Origin: an uncultured Lactococcus sp.
GTDB lineage: Bacteria > Bacillota > Bacilli > Lactobacillales > Streptococcaceae
Assembly: GCF_934191625.1 (NCBI RefSeq)
Contig: NZ_CAKPUG010000005.1
Location: 1-64,000, forward strand
Reading direction: 5' to 3'
DNA length: 64,000 nt
Shown here: piece by piece, positions 1-8,810 of the stretch
How the letters are laid out: every line of letters starts with the position of its first letter
How positions within the stretch are numbered: position 1 is the first letter of the stretch
Notes under the pieces: model-generated
Told to the model about the DNA's origin: nothing
Database searches by the model: none
What the model saw: the letters and a program-made list of their open reading frames with translations, nothing else
Translations under genes and position numbers: made by a program

Positions 1-294
1 TTATAACTTTAAAGAAGTGCAAGGTAACCCTACGGGAAGCTTCACAGAAGATGCGCAAACAATTACTTATATCTATAGTAAGATTCCAGTAAAAGTAGGA
101 ACGGTTACTGTTGAGTATATTGATGAATCAGGGAATAAACTTGCAGATGATGTGACCCTAAGTGGTAATATTGGAGCAACTTATACATCGGAGCAAAAAG
201 AATTTGAAGGTTATAACTTTAAAGAAGTGCAAGGTAACCCTACGGGAAGCTTCACAGAAGATGCGCAAACAATTACTTATATCTATAATAAGAT
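1..294 (+). repeat. near-identical 210-bp MucBP repeat units
   Basis: Bases 1-84 recur at 211-294 with a single visible difference (tag versus aat in the tail), an offset of exactly 210 bases or 70 codons. The third unit (from about 300) has diverged. Near identity at DNA level points to recent duplication or gene conversion, so copy number may vary between strains and collapse in short-read assemblies. Confidence 0.9.
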
Positions 295-637
295 TCCAGT
301 AAAAGGTGAAACCGTCACTATCAAGTATACTGATGATGAAGGTAAAAATATAGTAGAAGACACAATACTTACAGGTAACGTTGGTGAGGAGTATGTTACA
401 GTTCCTAAAAAAATCTCAGGCTATAGTATAAAGGGAGTTCAAGGAAATCCAAAAGGTTTTTTTACCACGACTAAACAAGAAGTAAAATATCTGTATGTTA
501 AAAGTCAATCACAAGAGGCTCAGCTTCCTGCGACAGGAGAAGATAATGGGAAATTTTTAGCACTCATCGGTGTTATTCTCTTATTTTTAATAGGAGGAGT
601 TGTCTTCTTTGTGAAGAAAATTAATAAATACAAATAA
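2..637 (+). CDS. MucBP-repeat LPXTG surface protein, 3' end only
   Basis: The gene enters from upstream; only its last 211 codons are visible and the frame is open from base 2. One partial and two complete MucBP-type units of about 70 residues can be seen, each opening with a T(V/I)xYxDExG(N/K) strand and closing with GNPxGxFT...YxY. They are followed by the sortase motif LPATG (524-538), a hydrophobic stretch and a short basic tail ending KKINKYK, so the product is expected to be covalently anchored to peptidoglycan by sortase A. MucBP domains are associated with binding mucin or host and dietary glycans; the actual ligand cannot be read here. No strong terminator follows. Confidence 0.9.
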   Translation, partial: YNFKEVQGNPTGSFTEDAQTITYIYSKIPVKVGTVTVEYIDESGNKLADDVTLSGNIGATYTSEQKEFEGYNFKEVQGNPTGSFTEDAQTITYIYNKIPVKGETVTIKYTDDEGKNIVEDTILTGNVGEEYVTVPKKISGYSIKGVQGNPKGFFTTTKQEVKYLYVKSQSQEAQLPATGEDNGKFLALIGVILLFLIGGVVFFVKKINKYK

Positions 638-747
638 ATTATGCTCCGTTTTTTATGTAAAAAATATAAAATAAATTAAAAACATTAAAAAAATCAAATA
701 TATGCTATAATAATTTTTAATAAATTATAAATAAGGAGAATTTTAGG

Positions 748-1389
748 ATGGATGCATATATTTTTGATTTTGACGGAACATTAGCAAACTCAGGAAGTAC
801 GGGAATATTGGCCACCCAAGCTGCTTTTCAACAATTTAATTTAGAGATTCCTTCAGATGAGAGAATTAACTATTATACAGGGATTCCTATTGAAGAATCA
901 TTTAAAAAGATGAGTGTAAATCATGAGTTTAAGGCCAATGAATTTGAAGAGCTTCTCGCTTCTTTTCGCAGCTACTATAAAAAGTATGAGCAAGAAAATC
1001 TCACGCTTTTTCCTAAAATAAAAGAGGTGCTCCAAACCTTAGATGACTTGGGAAAGAAGCTGTATGTTGTATCCAGCAAGCATTCAACCGCTTTAAAAAG
1101 AAATCTAGAATTTCTGAATATCGACTCATATTTCGAAGGAGTTATTGGTTCAGACCAAGTAAAAAAATATAAACCAGCTCCTGACGGTGTCCTTTATATA
1201 TTGGATCAATATGATTTAACCGCGGGGCATACAGTAATGATTGGAGATGCTATTTTCGATTTGCAAATGGGGAAAGCTGCTGGTATACAGACCTGTGCTG
1301 TGACATGGGGAGCACACAGTAAGAAAGAGCTCGCTGCACAGCAGCCTGACTTCTTAGTTGACCATGTAGAAGAACTACTGAATTTTTAG
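748..1389 (+). CDS. HAD-superfamily phosphatase (phosphoglycolate phosphatase-like)
   Basis: A 213-residue cytosolic hydrolase of the haloacid dehalogenase superfamily. Motif I is DFDGTLANS near residues 7-15 (nucleophile and acid/base aspartates), motif II is the VVSSK segment, motif III the lysine in KKYKPAPDG, and motif IV is MIGDAIFDLQ. The cap sequence between motifs I and II fits subclass I (Gph/PgmB-like). The start is set by AAGGAG at 733-738; an extended -10 (TGCTATAAT, 703-711) lies just upstream. It is probably a single gene. The substrate cannot be told from sequence; phosphoglycolate or a sugar phosphate is typical. Confidence 0.85.
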   Translation: MDAYIFDFDGTLANSGSTGILATQAAFQQFNLEIPSDERINYYTGIPIEESFKKMSVNHEFKANEFEELLASFRSYYKKYEQENLTLFPKIKEVLQTLDDLGKKLYVVSSKHSTALKRNLEFLNIDSYFEGVIGSDQVKKYKPAPDGVLYILDQYDLTAGHTVMIGDAIFDLQMGKAAGIQTCAVTWGAHSKKELAAQQPDFLVDHVEELLNF

Positions 1390-1443
1390 GCGAATACATA
1401 TTGGATAAAACTTTTAGTTTTTAACTTTAGGGGAATAAGTTTT

Positions 1444-2289
1444 ATGATTTACAAAAAATATGGAGCAGTCTTTAAAAGATTACGTCTTCAACATGGTCTT
1501 TCTTTGCGTGATTTTCAGAGGATCGGCTTATCAAAATCAACCTTATCTTCCTTTGAAACCGGAAAATCTTTAATTTCATTTGATAAGTTGGATCTTGCCT
1601 TGCAAGAAATGCATACAACGTTTAGAGCCTATATGCTGATGCTCAACAATGATGAGGAAGATGATTGGTTGAATCAATTCAAGAAAATAGAGTTAGCCTA
1701 TTTTAATAAGAATTTTACTTTGCTGGAGCAGATTTATTTAGAGAATATTAAATATGATTTAGAAGAAAATAAAGTTATAGCACTTTCGGCAAAAGCATGT
1801 TATAGTCCATTATCTCCAGATGATGTTTCTTACATTGAAAGCAAATTAAAAAGTTATCATATTTGGCATAGCTATGAATTGTATATTTTGGTGGATACTT
1901 TAGATGAAATTGACCCTTTATTATTACAAGATATTGTCAAAAAAATATTAGCTCAAAACCTGTATTATTTGAAAGAAGTAACAGAGTTTAGAAATTTACT
2001 TATTCGTGTTGTCATTCGTACTATACTTGCGTTGATACGTGAAGGGTATAAGGAGCTTTCAGAAGGTTTTATAAAAGAAATTGAGGGATTAACGCTCGTC
2101 TCTGATACCTTTATCCGTATAGCTGCTCTTTTTGTAAAAGGATGTTGGATTTATGCATTCGAGAACCAGATTACAGGTAAAAAAATTATTACACGTACCT
2201 TAAAAATATTATCTGAAATAGGGGCCTCAGAACTTAGAGAGGTCTTTCAAAAAGATTTTGAAAGAATAAGCTATAAGTTACGGCCATGA
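1444..2289 (+). CDS. Rgg/GadR/MutR-family transcriptional regulator
   Basis: A 281-residue protein with an N-terminal XRE-type helix-turn-helix (about residues 8-65, recognition helix around SKSTLSSFETG) and a long all-helical C-terminal domain of the TPR-like type that binds short peptides in Rgg proteins; length matches the family. Rgg proteins in streptococci and lactococci respond to exported and re-imported short hydrophobic peptides (SHPs) or act as stand-alone regulators. The neighbour 120 bases downstream is an EcsAB/PptAB-type exporter, the system that exports SHPs in streptococci. I found no convincing SHP gene in the flanking gaps. Target genes are unknown. Confidence 0.85.
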   Translation: MIYKKYGAVFKRLRLQHGLSLRDFQRIGLSKSTLSSFETGKSLISFDKLDLALQEMHTTFRAYMLMLNNDEEDDWLNQFKKIELAYFNKNFTLLEQIYLENIKYDLEENKVIALSAKACYSPLSPDDVSYIESKLKSYHIWHSYELYILVDTLDEIDPLLLQDIVKKILAQNLYYLKEVTEFRNLLIRVVIRTILALIREGYKELSEGFIKEIEGLTLVSDTFIRIAALFVKGCWIYAFENQITGKKIITRTLKILSEIGASELREVFQKDFERISYKLRP

Positions 2290-2435
2290 GTGATACAGAG
2301 AAACAGCTATAATGTCCTTTACTATTTGAAGAGTATATAAGTTGAGGAAAAGAATTGCATTAGAGGAAAGCAAAAGAAGAGCCGATATGATAAAATTAAC
2401 GTATACTAAATTTGAATAGAAATGGAGATATTAAC

Positions 2436-3176
2436 GTGGCTCTAAAAATAAATAACGTGACAGGAGGCTACTTTGGTCATCCGGTACTTGAAGATGTAAG
2501 CTTTGAGATAGCGGATGGTGAATTGGTTGGACTCATTGGTCTCAATGGTGCGGGTAAATCAACAACTATTCAGGAAATAATGGGTTTACTCACCCCCTAC
2601 TCGGGTCAAATCGAATTGGATGGCATTACACTCCAAGAAGATCTTGAAGGATATCGTAAGAAGATTGGCTTTATCCCAGAAACACCAAGTCTTTATGAAG
2701 AGTTAACCCTTCGTGAACATATAGAGCTTACAGCTTTAGCCTATGGAGTACCTGTAGAAGAAGCTATGCCCCGAGCAGAAGAACTCTTGAAGACCTTTCG
2801 TTTGGAAGATAAGTTGGACTGGTTCCCGGTTAATTTTTCTAAGGGGATGAAACAAAAGGTAATGATTATTTGTGCCTTTTTGACAGACCCAAGCCTTTAT
2901 ATTATTGATGAGCCCTTTCTCGGTTTAGACCCCTTAGCGATTCAAGATTTAATCACGCTTATGCTTTCCATGCGTGATGCTGGGGCTTCGATTTTGATGA
3001 GTACGCATATTCTCTCAACAGCAGAGAAATTCTGTGATAAATTTGTTATTCTTCATGAAGGTAAGGTATTAATCGCGGGAACAATGGAAGATTTACGTGC
3101 AAAATTTGGCAAGGAAGAAGCCAGCCTTGATGAAATCTATTTAGAATTGACGAAAGGTGTAAATGCTCATGAATAG
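2436..3176 (+). CDS. ecsA: ABC transporter ATP-binding protein EcsA
   Basis: ATPase subunit of the EcsAB (PptAB) exporter. It shows Walker A GLNGAGKST, a signature region NFSKGMKQK (degenerate LSGGQ), Walker B LYIIDEPF and the switch histidine in STHIL. I place the start at GTG 2436 because GGAG at 2424-2427 sits 8 bases upstream; a TTG at 2412 is in frame but has no SD. The 3' end overlaps ecsB (ATG 3163), indicating translational coupling. In Bacillus and staphylococci EcsAB affects secretion and intramembrane proteolysis; in streptococci the homologue exports linear peptide pheromones. The peptide-export role here is inferred. Confidence 0.9.
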   Translation: MALKINNVTGGYFGHPVLEDVSFEIADGELVGLIGLNGAGKSTTIQEIMGLLTPYSGQIELDGITLQEDLEGYRKKIGFIPETPSLYEELTLREHIELTALAYGVPVEEAMPRAEELLKTFRLEDKLDWFPVNFSKGMKQKVMIICAFLTDPSLYIIDEPFLGLDPLAIQDLITLMLSMRDAGASILMSTHILSTAEKFCDKFVILHEGKVLIAGTMEDLRAKFGKEEASLDEIYLELTKGVNAHE

Positions 3177-4188
3177 CTTATTTGAAGAACGCCGCAAAGT
3201 GTACTATCGGCAAAATCTCAAATACTTGCGTTATGTGTTTAATGATCATTTTGTTCTCTTTTTGATGATTTTATTGGGCGCTTTAGCCGTACAATATGCT
3301 CAATTTTTACAAGTTCACAGTTTAAATACTGCTGGAAAAGTGGGATTTGTCCTCTTGATCACAATACTAAGCCAGATTTTTGGAAGATTGGCCAGCTTTG
3401 TGGAACCTGCAGATAAGGTGTTTCTCTTACCCCAAGAGAAAGCAGTGCGCAAACATTTAATTCTGTCTTGCTTGCGTTCTCTTATCTTCCCTGCGCTTAT
3501 TAGCCTTGTTTTAGTTGGAATTGTGGCGCCTCTTTTAAACTGGCCTTTCCTCTATCTTTTGCTGTGGTTTATTCTTTTAGTATTGTTAAAAGCAGCTGGT
3601 TTAGGCCTTCGCTTACGTCAACTCATGCCTAATGGAATTATTTCTTGGGAGAGACTTATTGCCTATGAAGAAAACCGTAAAACGAATACGTTACGCTTTT
3701 TTGCCCTCTTTACTAATGTCAAAGGTCTAAAAACACAAAGTCGACGTCGTAAATATTTAGACTTTCTCTTACCTAAAACTTTGCGCACATATGAATATCT
3801 CTTTAGCCGTGCCTTTTTACGTTCAGGAGATTATCTCTCCTTGACACTCCGTTTAATTGCTCTGAGTGTACTTTCTTTGATTTTTATTGGCAATCCGATT
3901 CTTGCTGTTATTTTGGCCTCAGTCTTTAACTACTTGTTACTGTTTCAACTTTTTGCCTTACAAGATTCTTTCGATTACCAAGTTTTGACACGAATTTACC
4001 CTCTACGTCACTCTTCAAAATTTGCAGCACTTGAGGATGTCCTCTCGCGTATTATGATTTTTGTGACCGTTGTAGAAGTTATTTTTGGCTTAATATTTCT
4101 TCAAGCACGTCTTTATCTGATTGTACTTTTATTGGTGAACTTCCTTTTAGTGAAATTTTATATAAAAGTGCGCTTAAGAGGTAAATAA
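3163..4188 (+). CDS. ecsB: ABC transporter permease EcsB
   Basis: Membrane partner of EcsA, 341 residues, with hydrophobic segments grouped near residues 30-60, 95-150 and 225-335 separated by a basic cytoplasmic loop rich in Arg/Lys (around RRRKYLDFLLPK). This matches EcsB topology. Two possible starts exist, ATG 3163 and ATG 3169; AAAGGTG at 3152-3158 is better spaced for the second. The overlap with ecsA by 8-14 bases indicates a two-gene operon. It ends at a terminator shared with the convergent cutC. Confidence 0.87.
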   Translation: MLMNSLFEERRKVYYRQNLKYLRYVFNDHFVLFLMILLGALAVQYAQFLQVHSLNTAGKVGFVLLITILSQIFGRLASFVEPADKVFLLPQEKAVRKHLILSCLRSLIFPALISLVLVGIVAPLLNWPFLYLLLWFILLVLLKAAGLGLRLRQLMPNGIISWERLIAYEENRKTNTLRFFALFTNVKGLKTQSRRRKYLDFLLPKTLRTYEYLFSRAFLRSGDYLSLTLRLIALSVLSLIFIGNPILAVILASVFNYLLLFQLFALQDSFDYQVLTRIYPLRHSSKFAALEDVLSRIMIFVTVVEVIFGLIFLQARLYLIVLLLVNFLLVKFYIKVRLRGK

Positions 4189-4210
4189 AAAACAGCTTTA
4201 GCTGTTTTTT
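4187..4210. terminator. bidirectional terminator between ecsB and cutC
   Basis: A 10-bp inverted repeat AAAAAACAGC / GCTGTTTTTT with a TTTA loop, giving a U-run in both directions. It lies between the convergent ecsB and cutC stops and overlaps the last codon of each. Confidence 0.9.
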
Positions 4211-4835
4211 ATTTTGTAATTATCTTTGTTCCATGGACAAAGTTTGTTCCAGTTAAGCTCGCGTATTCTTCAAAATTATCAACGGTTACTCCGCCTCCAA
4301 TAATAATAGCAATTCTTCCGTTCGCATATTTAACAAGTTTTTCAATTTTTTCGGTGTTAAGTGGCTTATCAAGGCTATCACCGTGCATCAGGATTTTTTC
4401 TACACCAGCTTCGACTAAAGTGTCGATAGCTGCATGCTGGTCTACGATTTCATCAAAGGCCATGTGGAAGGTTACAGGAAGTCCTTGAGAGGCAACCATG
4501 AGTGTTTCAAGTGCTTCAATATCAATTTTATTATCTTCTGTTAGAGCACCTAAAACGAGGTTTTGTGCACCAGCCTCAATAGCTTTGAGAATATCATTTT
4601 CCATAATTTTTAATTCATAAGAATTATAGACAAAATTTCCTCCGCGTGGGCGGATAATCACAGCTAAAGTTGTCTTTTGGTCTCCTATAAATTCAGCAGC
4701 TTGCTGAATAACTCCATAGCTTGGAGTTGTTCCACCAACAGCGAGGTTATCACAAAGCTCGATACGTTCTACACCTGCAGCAATTGCTTGAGGAATTTCA
4801 GTAAAATTTTCAACACAAAGTTCACGAATAATCAT
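4209..4835 (-). CDS. cutC: CutC-family protein
   Basis: A 208-residue TIM-barrel protein of the CutC family, recognised from the N-terminal RELCVENF..., RIELCDNLAVGGTTPS, VIIRPRGGNFVYN and FHMAFDE blocks. The family was named for copper homeostasis in E. coli, but the direct role in copper binding is disputed. No CopR-type operator is visible at this promoter, unlike at the nitroreductase gene at 56.8 kb. A -10-like TATAAT on the minus strand lies near 4870, about 40 bases before the start. Single-gene transcript convergent with ecsB. Confidence 0.88.
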   Translation of the reverse strand: MIIRELCVENFTEIPQAIAAGVERIELCDNLAVGGTTPSYGVIQQAAEFIGDQKTTLAVIIRPRGGNFVYNSYELKIMENDILKAIEAGAQNLVLGALTEDNKIDIEALETLMVASQGLPVTFHMAFDEIVDQHAAIDTLVEAGVEKILMHGDSLDKPLNTEKIEKLVKYANGRIAIIIGGGVTVDNFEEYASLTGTNFVHGTKIITK

Positions 4836-5099
4836 TGGCTTCTTTATTTCCTTTTCTGACTTTTTCTTTATTATAACAAAAAAAGTAGCTTTACTGTTTT
4901 AACTCATCGTTAAGAGGTTTTATATGAAACAGGCTATGCATGTTGATATAAATTATTATATAAATGGAAAAAAGGGTTACTAAAAATTAACAGCTGCAAA
5001 AAAGGTTTACTTGGGTACTTTTGACTTCGTCTTTCTGCCTGATTACTTTGAGTCAGAGAATTTGTAGGCAACTTGGCAAAATTAAAGTTACGCACGAAA
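4836..5099. other. intergenic stretch between cutC and rlmA
   Basis: This gap holds the cutC promoter on the minus strand and little else that I can support. An 18-codon ORF (4924-4980, ATG preceded by AAGAGG) is possible but its peptide has no recognisable character and no promoter. Confidence 0.5.
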
Positions 5100-5108
5100 T
5101 GCTATAAT
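5100..5108 (+). promoter_or_regulatory. extended -10 promoter of rlmA, leaderless arrangement
   Basis: TGCTATAAT ends 6 bases before the ATG at 5115. With the usual 6-7 base distance from -10 to transcription start, the mRNA would begin at or next to the start codon, leaving no room for an SD. No good -35 is seen, as expected for an extended -10. Confidence 0.7.
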
Positions 5109-5114
5109 AGACCT

Positions 5115-5936
5115 ATGTTAAAAAAAATTGAAAAAGCTTATGTATTTTTAGAAAAAAATCTAGAGAGTTTAAGTTGTCCTTTATGCCACACTCCTTTTTC
5201 TTTAGAGCCTTACGCGCTACATTGTAAGAACAATCACACCTTCAATTTGAATAAAAAAGGTTATGTTAACTTTCTACAAACAAAAGCTGACACAGAACAC
5301 TATACAAAGAAGATGTTTGAACCAAGACGCCGCTTAATTGCAGCTGGAATGTACACCCCCGTACTTAAAGAGATTGAGACTTTGTTATTACCTGGTAATC
5401 TACTTGATGTAGGTACAGGAGAGGGTAAGTTTTTGGAGTTGTTATCTTATTCAGGAAACAAGTTTGGTTTTGATATTGCCAAAGATGGTATTGAAATGGC
5501 TACGGATTTGCCTTTTTCAGCTTTTTTAAGTTTAGCAGATTTAACAAGACTACCATTTGCAGATACTTCTGTTGCGAGTATCTTAAATATTTTTACGCCC
5601 TCAAACTATAGGGAGTTTAACCGAGTGTTACAGGCAGAGGGAAATATCATCAAGATAGTACCTGATCGATATTATCTTCAAGAACTACGTGAAGTATATG
5701 GCTTTCCCGTTAACTATGACAATACAGAGGTTATTCAACGTTTTAAACAGGAATATCCTAATGCGTTGCAAAAAGAGCTTCATTATAGCTTTGAGATTGA
5801 TGAAGAACTTCGCTTAGATTTTCTCGAAATGAGTCCTTTAGAATGGGCAGTATCTTCGGAGATAAAAGCAGCAGCTAGAAAAAATCCTCCGACTAAAGCA
5901 ACTATACACGTGCAAATGTTAATAGGGCAAAAATAA
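5115..5936 (+). CDS. rlmA: 23S rRNA (guanine-N1)-methyltransferase RlmA family
   Basis: A 273-residue SAM-dependent methyltransferase. The N-terminal zinc knuckle is CPLC...C..NH (residues about 20-43), followed by the GYVNFL block characteristic of RlmA, and the SAM-binding LLDVGTGEGKFL. In Gram-positive bacteria this family (RlmA-II/TlrB) methylates G748 of 23S rRNA in the exit-tunnel region and influences tylosin sensitivity. I chose ATG 5115 because the protein alignment begins there (MLKKIEKAYVFL) and the -10 box lies immediately before; upstream in-frame codons would fall inside the promoter. Confidence 0.85.
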   Translation: MLKKIEKAYVFLEKNLESLSCPLCHTPFSLEPYALHCKNNHTFNLNKKGYVNFLQTKADTEHYTKKMFEPRRRLIAAGMYTPVLKEIETLLLPGNLLDVGTGEGKFLELLSYSGNKFGFDIAKDGIEMATDLPFSAFLSLADLTRLPFADTSVASILNIFTPSNYREFNRVLQAEGNIIKIVPDRYYLQELREVYGFPVNYDNTEVIQRFKQEYPNALQKELHYSFEIDEELRLDFLEMSPLEWAVSSEIKAAARKNPPTKATIHVQMLIGQK

Positions 5937-5959
5937 AAAACCTCAAGAAGAGGTTTTTT
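5935..5959 (+). terminator. terminator after rlmA
   Basis: AAAAAACCTC / GAGGTTTTTT inverted repeat with an AAGAA loop and U-run; also usable in the opposite direction for the convergent small gene. Confidence 0.85.
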
Positions 5960-5979
5960 CTGTTAGAAAAAATTTTTAA

Positions 5980-6258
5980 TTATTTCATGAGTAGTTGGGC
6001 AATCTTTTTAATTCCTTTTTTGCAAGCAAGGAAGACGATAAAGCCAACGACAAGAGCAGCTGGAACAGCTACTAAACTGCTTGTCATTGTAATAAAGATA
6101 TAGACCATCATTGCCATGATGACTGAAAAGCTTGCGACATTTAGAAAGAAAGTCAGCTCATGGACACGTTTTGTAAGATGGCTTTCTTGTTCATGCAGCT
6201 CATCATATGAATAGTACTCTTGCTTCTCATAGAAATCGTTTAAATTTTTTAATTCCAT
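5980..6258 (-). CDS. small two-TM membrane protein
   Basis: Unrecognised 92-residue protein. The first 35 residues are charged and probably helical (ELKNLNDFYEKQEYYSYDE...), followed by two hydrophobic segments (about residues 37-58 and 63-80) and a basic end KKGIKKIAQLLMK. AGGAA precedes the ATG. It is transcribed alone, convergent with rlmA. It resembles the many small Firmicute membrane proteins of unknown role; function cannot be assigned. Confidence 0.65.
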   Translation of the reverse strand: MELKNLNDFYEKQEYYSYDELHEQESHLTKRVHELTFFLNVASFSVIMAMMVYIFITMTSSLVAVPAALVVGFIVFLACKKGIKKIAQLLMK

Positions 6259-6413
6259 AGTTTTTTCCTAAGTTTCCCTGATAATTAAGCTCTACACTAC
6301 ATCATAACAAATTATGTAAATGTTTGCAATACGAACACATGACTTATATTACTTTTTTGTTAATCGGAAAATAAAATAAAATGAAAATATGGGATGTCAA
6401 GAGTGATAAATAG

Positions 6414-6422
6414 TGATATAAT
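6414..6422 (+). promoter_or_regulatory. extended -10 promoter, leaderless arrangement, first U32 gene
   Basis: TGATATAAT ends 7 bases before ATG 6430, so transcription should start at or one base from the start codon. No SD can be present on such an mRNA. Confidence 0.7.
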
Positions 6423-6429
6423 TTAGTCT

Positions 6430-7353
6430 ATGATTAAAATTACTACTACCGCAGAAAGTGTGGAGCAAGCCAAAGCTTTACTCGCTGCTGGAACTGACAA
6501 CCTTTATATTGGTGAAGCTGAGTTTGGGTTACGCTTACCCACAGCGCTTAACTATGATGAAATTCGTGAGATTACTGCTCTTGCACATGAAGCAGGAAAA
6601 ACTGTAACTGTTGCTGTAAATGCACTGATGCACGTTGATATGATGGCTAAAATCAAACCCTTCTTAGACTTCTTACAAGACATTAAAGTCGATCATATTG
6701 CTGTAGGAGATGCAGGGGTTATCTTCGTACTCCAAAGGGATAAATATGAGCTTCCTTTTATTTATGATGCTTCTACCATGGTAACTTCAAGCCGCCAAAT
6801 CAACTTTTGGGCAGGGCAAGGAGCCATTGAAGCTGTATTGGCACGTGAGCTTCCTAAACCTGAACTTGAAGCCATGACGGGAAACTTAGATGTACCCGCC
6901 GAGGTATTGGTCTATGGAGCAACTGTCATCCATCAAAGTAAGCGTCCTTTAGTGCAAAATTATTACAATTTTATTAAGACAGAAGAGACAGGAAAAGATC
7001 GCGAACGTAATCTTTTTGTTTCCGAACCGAAAAGAGAAAACACACACTACAGTATCTTTGAAGATAATCATGGTACACATATTTTTGCTAACGATGATCT
7101 CAATATGATGAGTGAGCTCTCGGATTTGGTAAATATGGGCTTTGACCATTGGAAATTGGACGGGATTTTTACTCGTGGTACGGACTTTGTTGCCGTTACG
7201 AAGTTGTTTGTTGAAGCGAAAAAAGCTATCGAGGCAGGTAGCTTTACTGCAGACAAGGCCTTTCAGCTTGAAGAAGAAGTCCGTAAACTACATCCAGCGG
7301 GACGTACATTATCACATGGTTTTTATGATATAGACCCAGATAAAATCAAATAA
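6430..7353 (+). CDS. U32-family protein, TrhP1-like (tRNA U34 hydroxylation)
   Basis: A 307-residue member of peptidase family U32, the shorter of two adjacent paralogues. The N-terminal AESVEQAKALLAAGTDNLYIGEAEFGLR is the standard U32 barrel entry. The full cysteine-rich U32 signature found in the downstream paralogue is absent, as in Bacillus YrrN. In Bacillus the YrrN/YrrO pair (TrhP1/TrhP2) is required for prephenate-dependent 5-hydroxyuridine at tRNA position 34, so tRNA modification is a better expectation than proteolysis. Assignment as TrhP1 rests on pairing and size. Confidence 0.8.
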   Translation: MIKITTTAESVEQAKALLAAGTDNLYIGEAEFGLRLPTALNYDEIREITALAHEAGKTVTVAVNALMHVDMMAKIKPFLDFLQDIKVDHIAVGDAGVIFVLQRDKYELPFIYDASTMVTSSRQINFWAGQGAIEAVLARELPKPELEAMTGNLDVPAEVLVYGATVIHQSKRPLVQNYYNFIKTEETGKDRERNLFVSEPKRENTHYSIFEDNHGTHIFANDDLNMMSELSDLVNMGFDHWKLDGIFTRGTDFVAVTKLFVEAKKAIEAGSFTADKAFQLEEEVRKLHPAGRTLSHGFYDIDPDKIK

Positions 7354-7498
7354 TAAAAGTTTTCTCTTTGAAAAAAGCCTGACTTAGATAATCTTGGTTA
7401 TTTTTTTGAAAGAGTATTTTAAAAATCATAGTTTATTCTGAACGAAGTTTTGGTCGGCAGACCTTATCAAAAATCTTATCTTGAAAATAGGAGAAAAA

Positions 7499-8788
7499 AT
7501 GCAAGAAAATTATACAAGACCTGAGGTACTTTCACCTGCAGGCACACTGGAAAAACTCAAAGTAGCGATTGATTATGGCGCAGATGCTGTATATATTGGT
7601 GGACAAGCCTATGGTCTGCGCTCACGCGCAGGTAACTTTACCTTTGATGAGATGCGTGAAGGCGTAGAGTATGCTTCAGCCCATAATGCTAAAGTATATG
7701 TTGCGGCAAATATGGTCACCCACGAAGGTAATGAAGCAGGCGCGGGTGAATGGTTCCGAACACTTCGTGATTTAGGAATTTCTGCAGTCATCGTTTCGGA
7801 TCCTGCATTGATAGCAATTTGTGCAGCCGAAGCACCTGGATTACCGATTCATCTCTCTACGCAGTCTTCTGCGACGAATTACGAAACCTTAGAATTTTGG
7901 CAAAGCTTAGGTTTGGAACGTGTTGTTTTAGCTCGTGAAGTTTCAATGGAAGAGTTAGCGGAAATCCGTAAACACACATCTGTAGAAATTGAAGCTTTTG
8001 TTCACGGAGCTATGTGTATTTCTTATAGTGGACGCTGTGTTCTATCAAACTATATGAGTATGCGTGATGCCAATCGTGGTGGTTGTTCACAATCTTGTCG
8101 TTGGAAATATGACCTTTATGATATGCCCTTTGGTAGTGAGCGTAAATCAATCAAAGGTGAAGTTCCTGAAGAGTTTTCAATGTCTGCTGTGGACATGAGC
8201 ATGATTGAGCATATTCCTGATATGATCAAAAATGGTGTAAATTCTTTAAAAATCGAGGGACGTATGAAATCTATTCACTACGTTTCGACAGTTTCGAATG
8301 TTTACAAAGCAGCTATCGATGCTTACTTAGAAAGTCCTGAAAAGTTTGAAGCAATCAAGCCTGATTTGGTCGATGAACTTTGGAAAGTTGCGCAACGTGA
8401 GTTGGATACAGGCTTCTATTATGGTATTCCTGATGAAAATAAACAACTTTTTGGTGCACGTCGTAAAATTCCAGAATACAAATTTATTGGCGAAGTGGTT
8501 GCATACGATGAAGAAAGTAAGGTTGCAACAATTCGTCAACGTAACGTCATCACAGAAGGTGACACTATTGAATTTTATGGGCCAGGTTTCCGTCATTCCG
8601 AAACAACAATTAAAAATTTACGTTTGGCAGAAACGGGAGAATCCATCGATCGTGCACCAAACCCAATGACTCTTTTACATATTGATGTGGAAACACCTGT
8701 ACAACCTGGGGACATGATACGTAAATCAGGTGCAGGACTAATTAATCTTTACGATAAATCTGGTGCGGCTAAAACAGTACGTGCTTAA
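7499..8788 (+). CDS. U32-family protein, TrhP2-like (tRNA U34 hydroxylation)
   Basis: A 429-residue U32 protein with the family signature EAFVHGAMCISYSGRC and a following cysteine set (GGCSQSC) that in related enzymes ligates an iron-sulfur cluster. The C-terminal region (about 330-429) is a small beta domain found in long U32 members. Start ATG 7499 is set by AGGAG at 7489-7493; the in-frame TTG at 7481 lacks an SD. It follows its shorter paralogue after 145 bases. By homology with YrrO/TrhP2 and RlhA it probably acts in RNA hydroxylation rather than as a protease. Confidence 0.85.
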   Translation: MQENYTRPEVLSPAGTLEKLKVAIDYGADAVYIGGQAYGLRSRAGNFTFDEMREGVEYASAHNAKVYVAANMVTHEGNEAGAGEWFRTLRDLGISAVIVSDPALIAICAAEAPGLPIHLSTQSSATNYETLEFWQSLGLERVVLAREVSMEELAEIRKHTSVEIEAFVHGAMCISYSGRCVLSNYMSMRDANRGGCSQSCRWKYDLYDMPFGSERKSIKGEVPEEFSMSAVDMSMIEHIPDMIKNGVNSLKIEGRMKSIHYVSTVSNVYKAAIDAYLESPEKFEAIKPDLVDELWKVAQRELDTGFYYGIPDENKQLFGARRKIPEYKFIGEVVAYDEESKVATIRQRNVITEGDTIEFYGPGFRHSETTIKNLRLAETGESIDRAPNPMTLLHIDVETPVQPGDMIRKSGAGLINLYDKSGAAKTVRA

Positions 8789-8810
8789 AAAGACCAAAGA
8801 GAGGAGTGCA

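Noticed and set aside
2290..2411. A short hydrophobic pheromone (SHP) gene between rgg and ecsA
   Set aside because: The only ATG-initiated frames are 5-10 codons and lack the charged-then-hydrophobic pattern of SHPs.
4924..4980. 18-codon peptide ORF with AAGAGG before its ATG
   Set aside because: No promoter, no hydrophobic or modified-peptide character, and no conserved neighbour; kept only as a remark.
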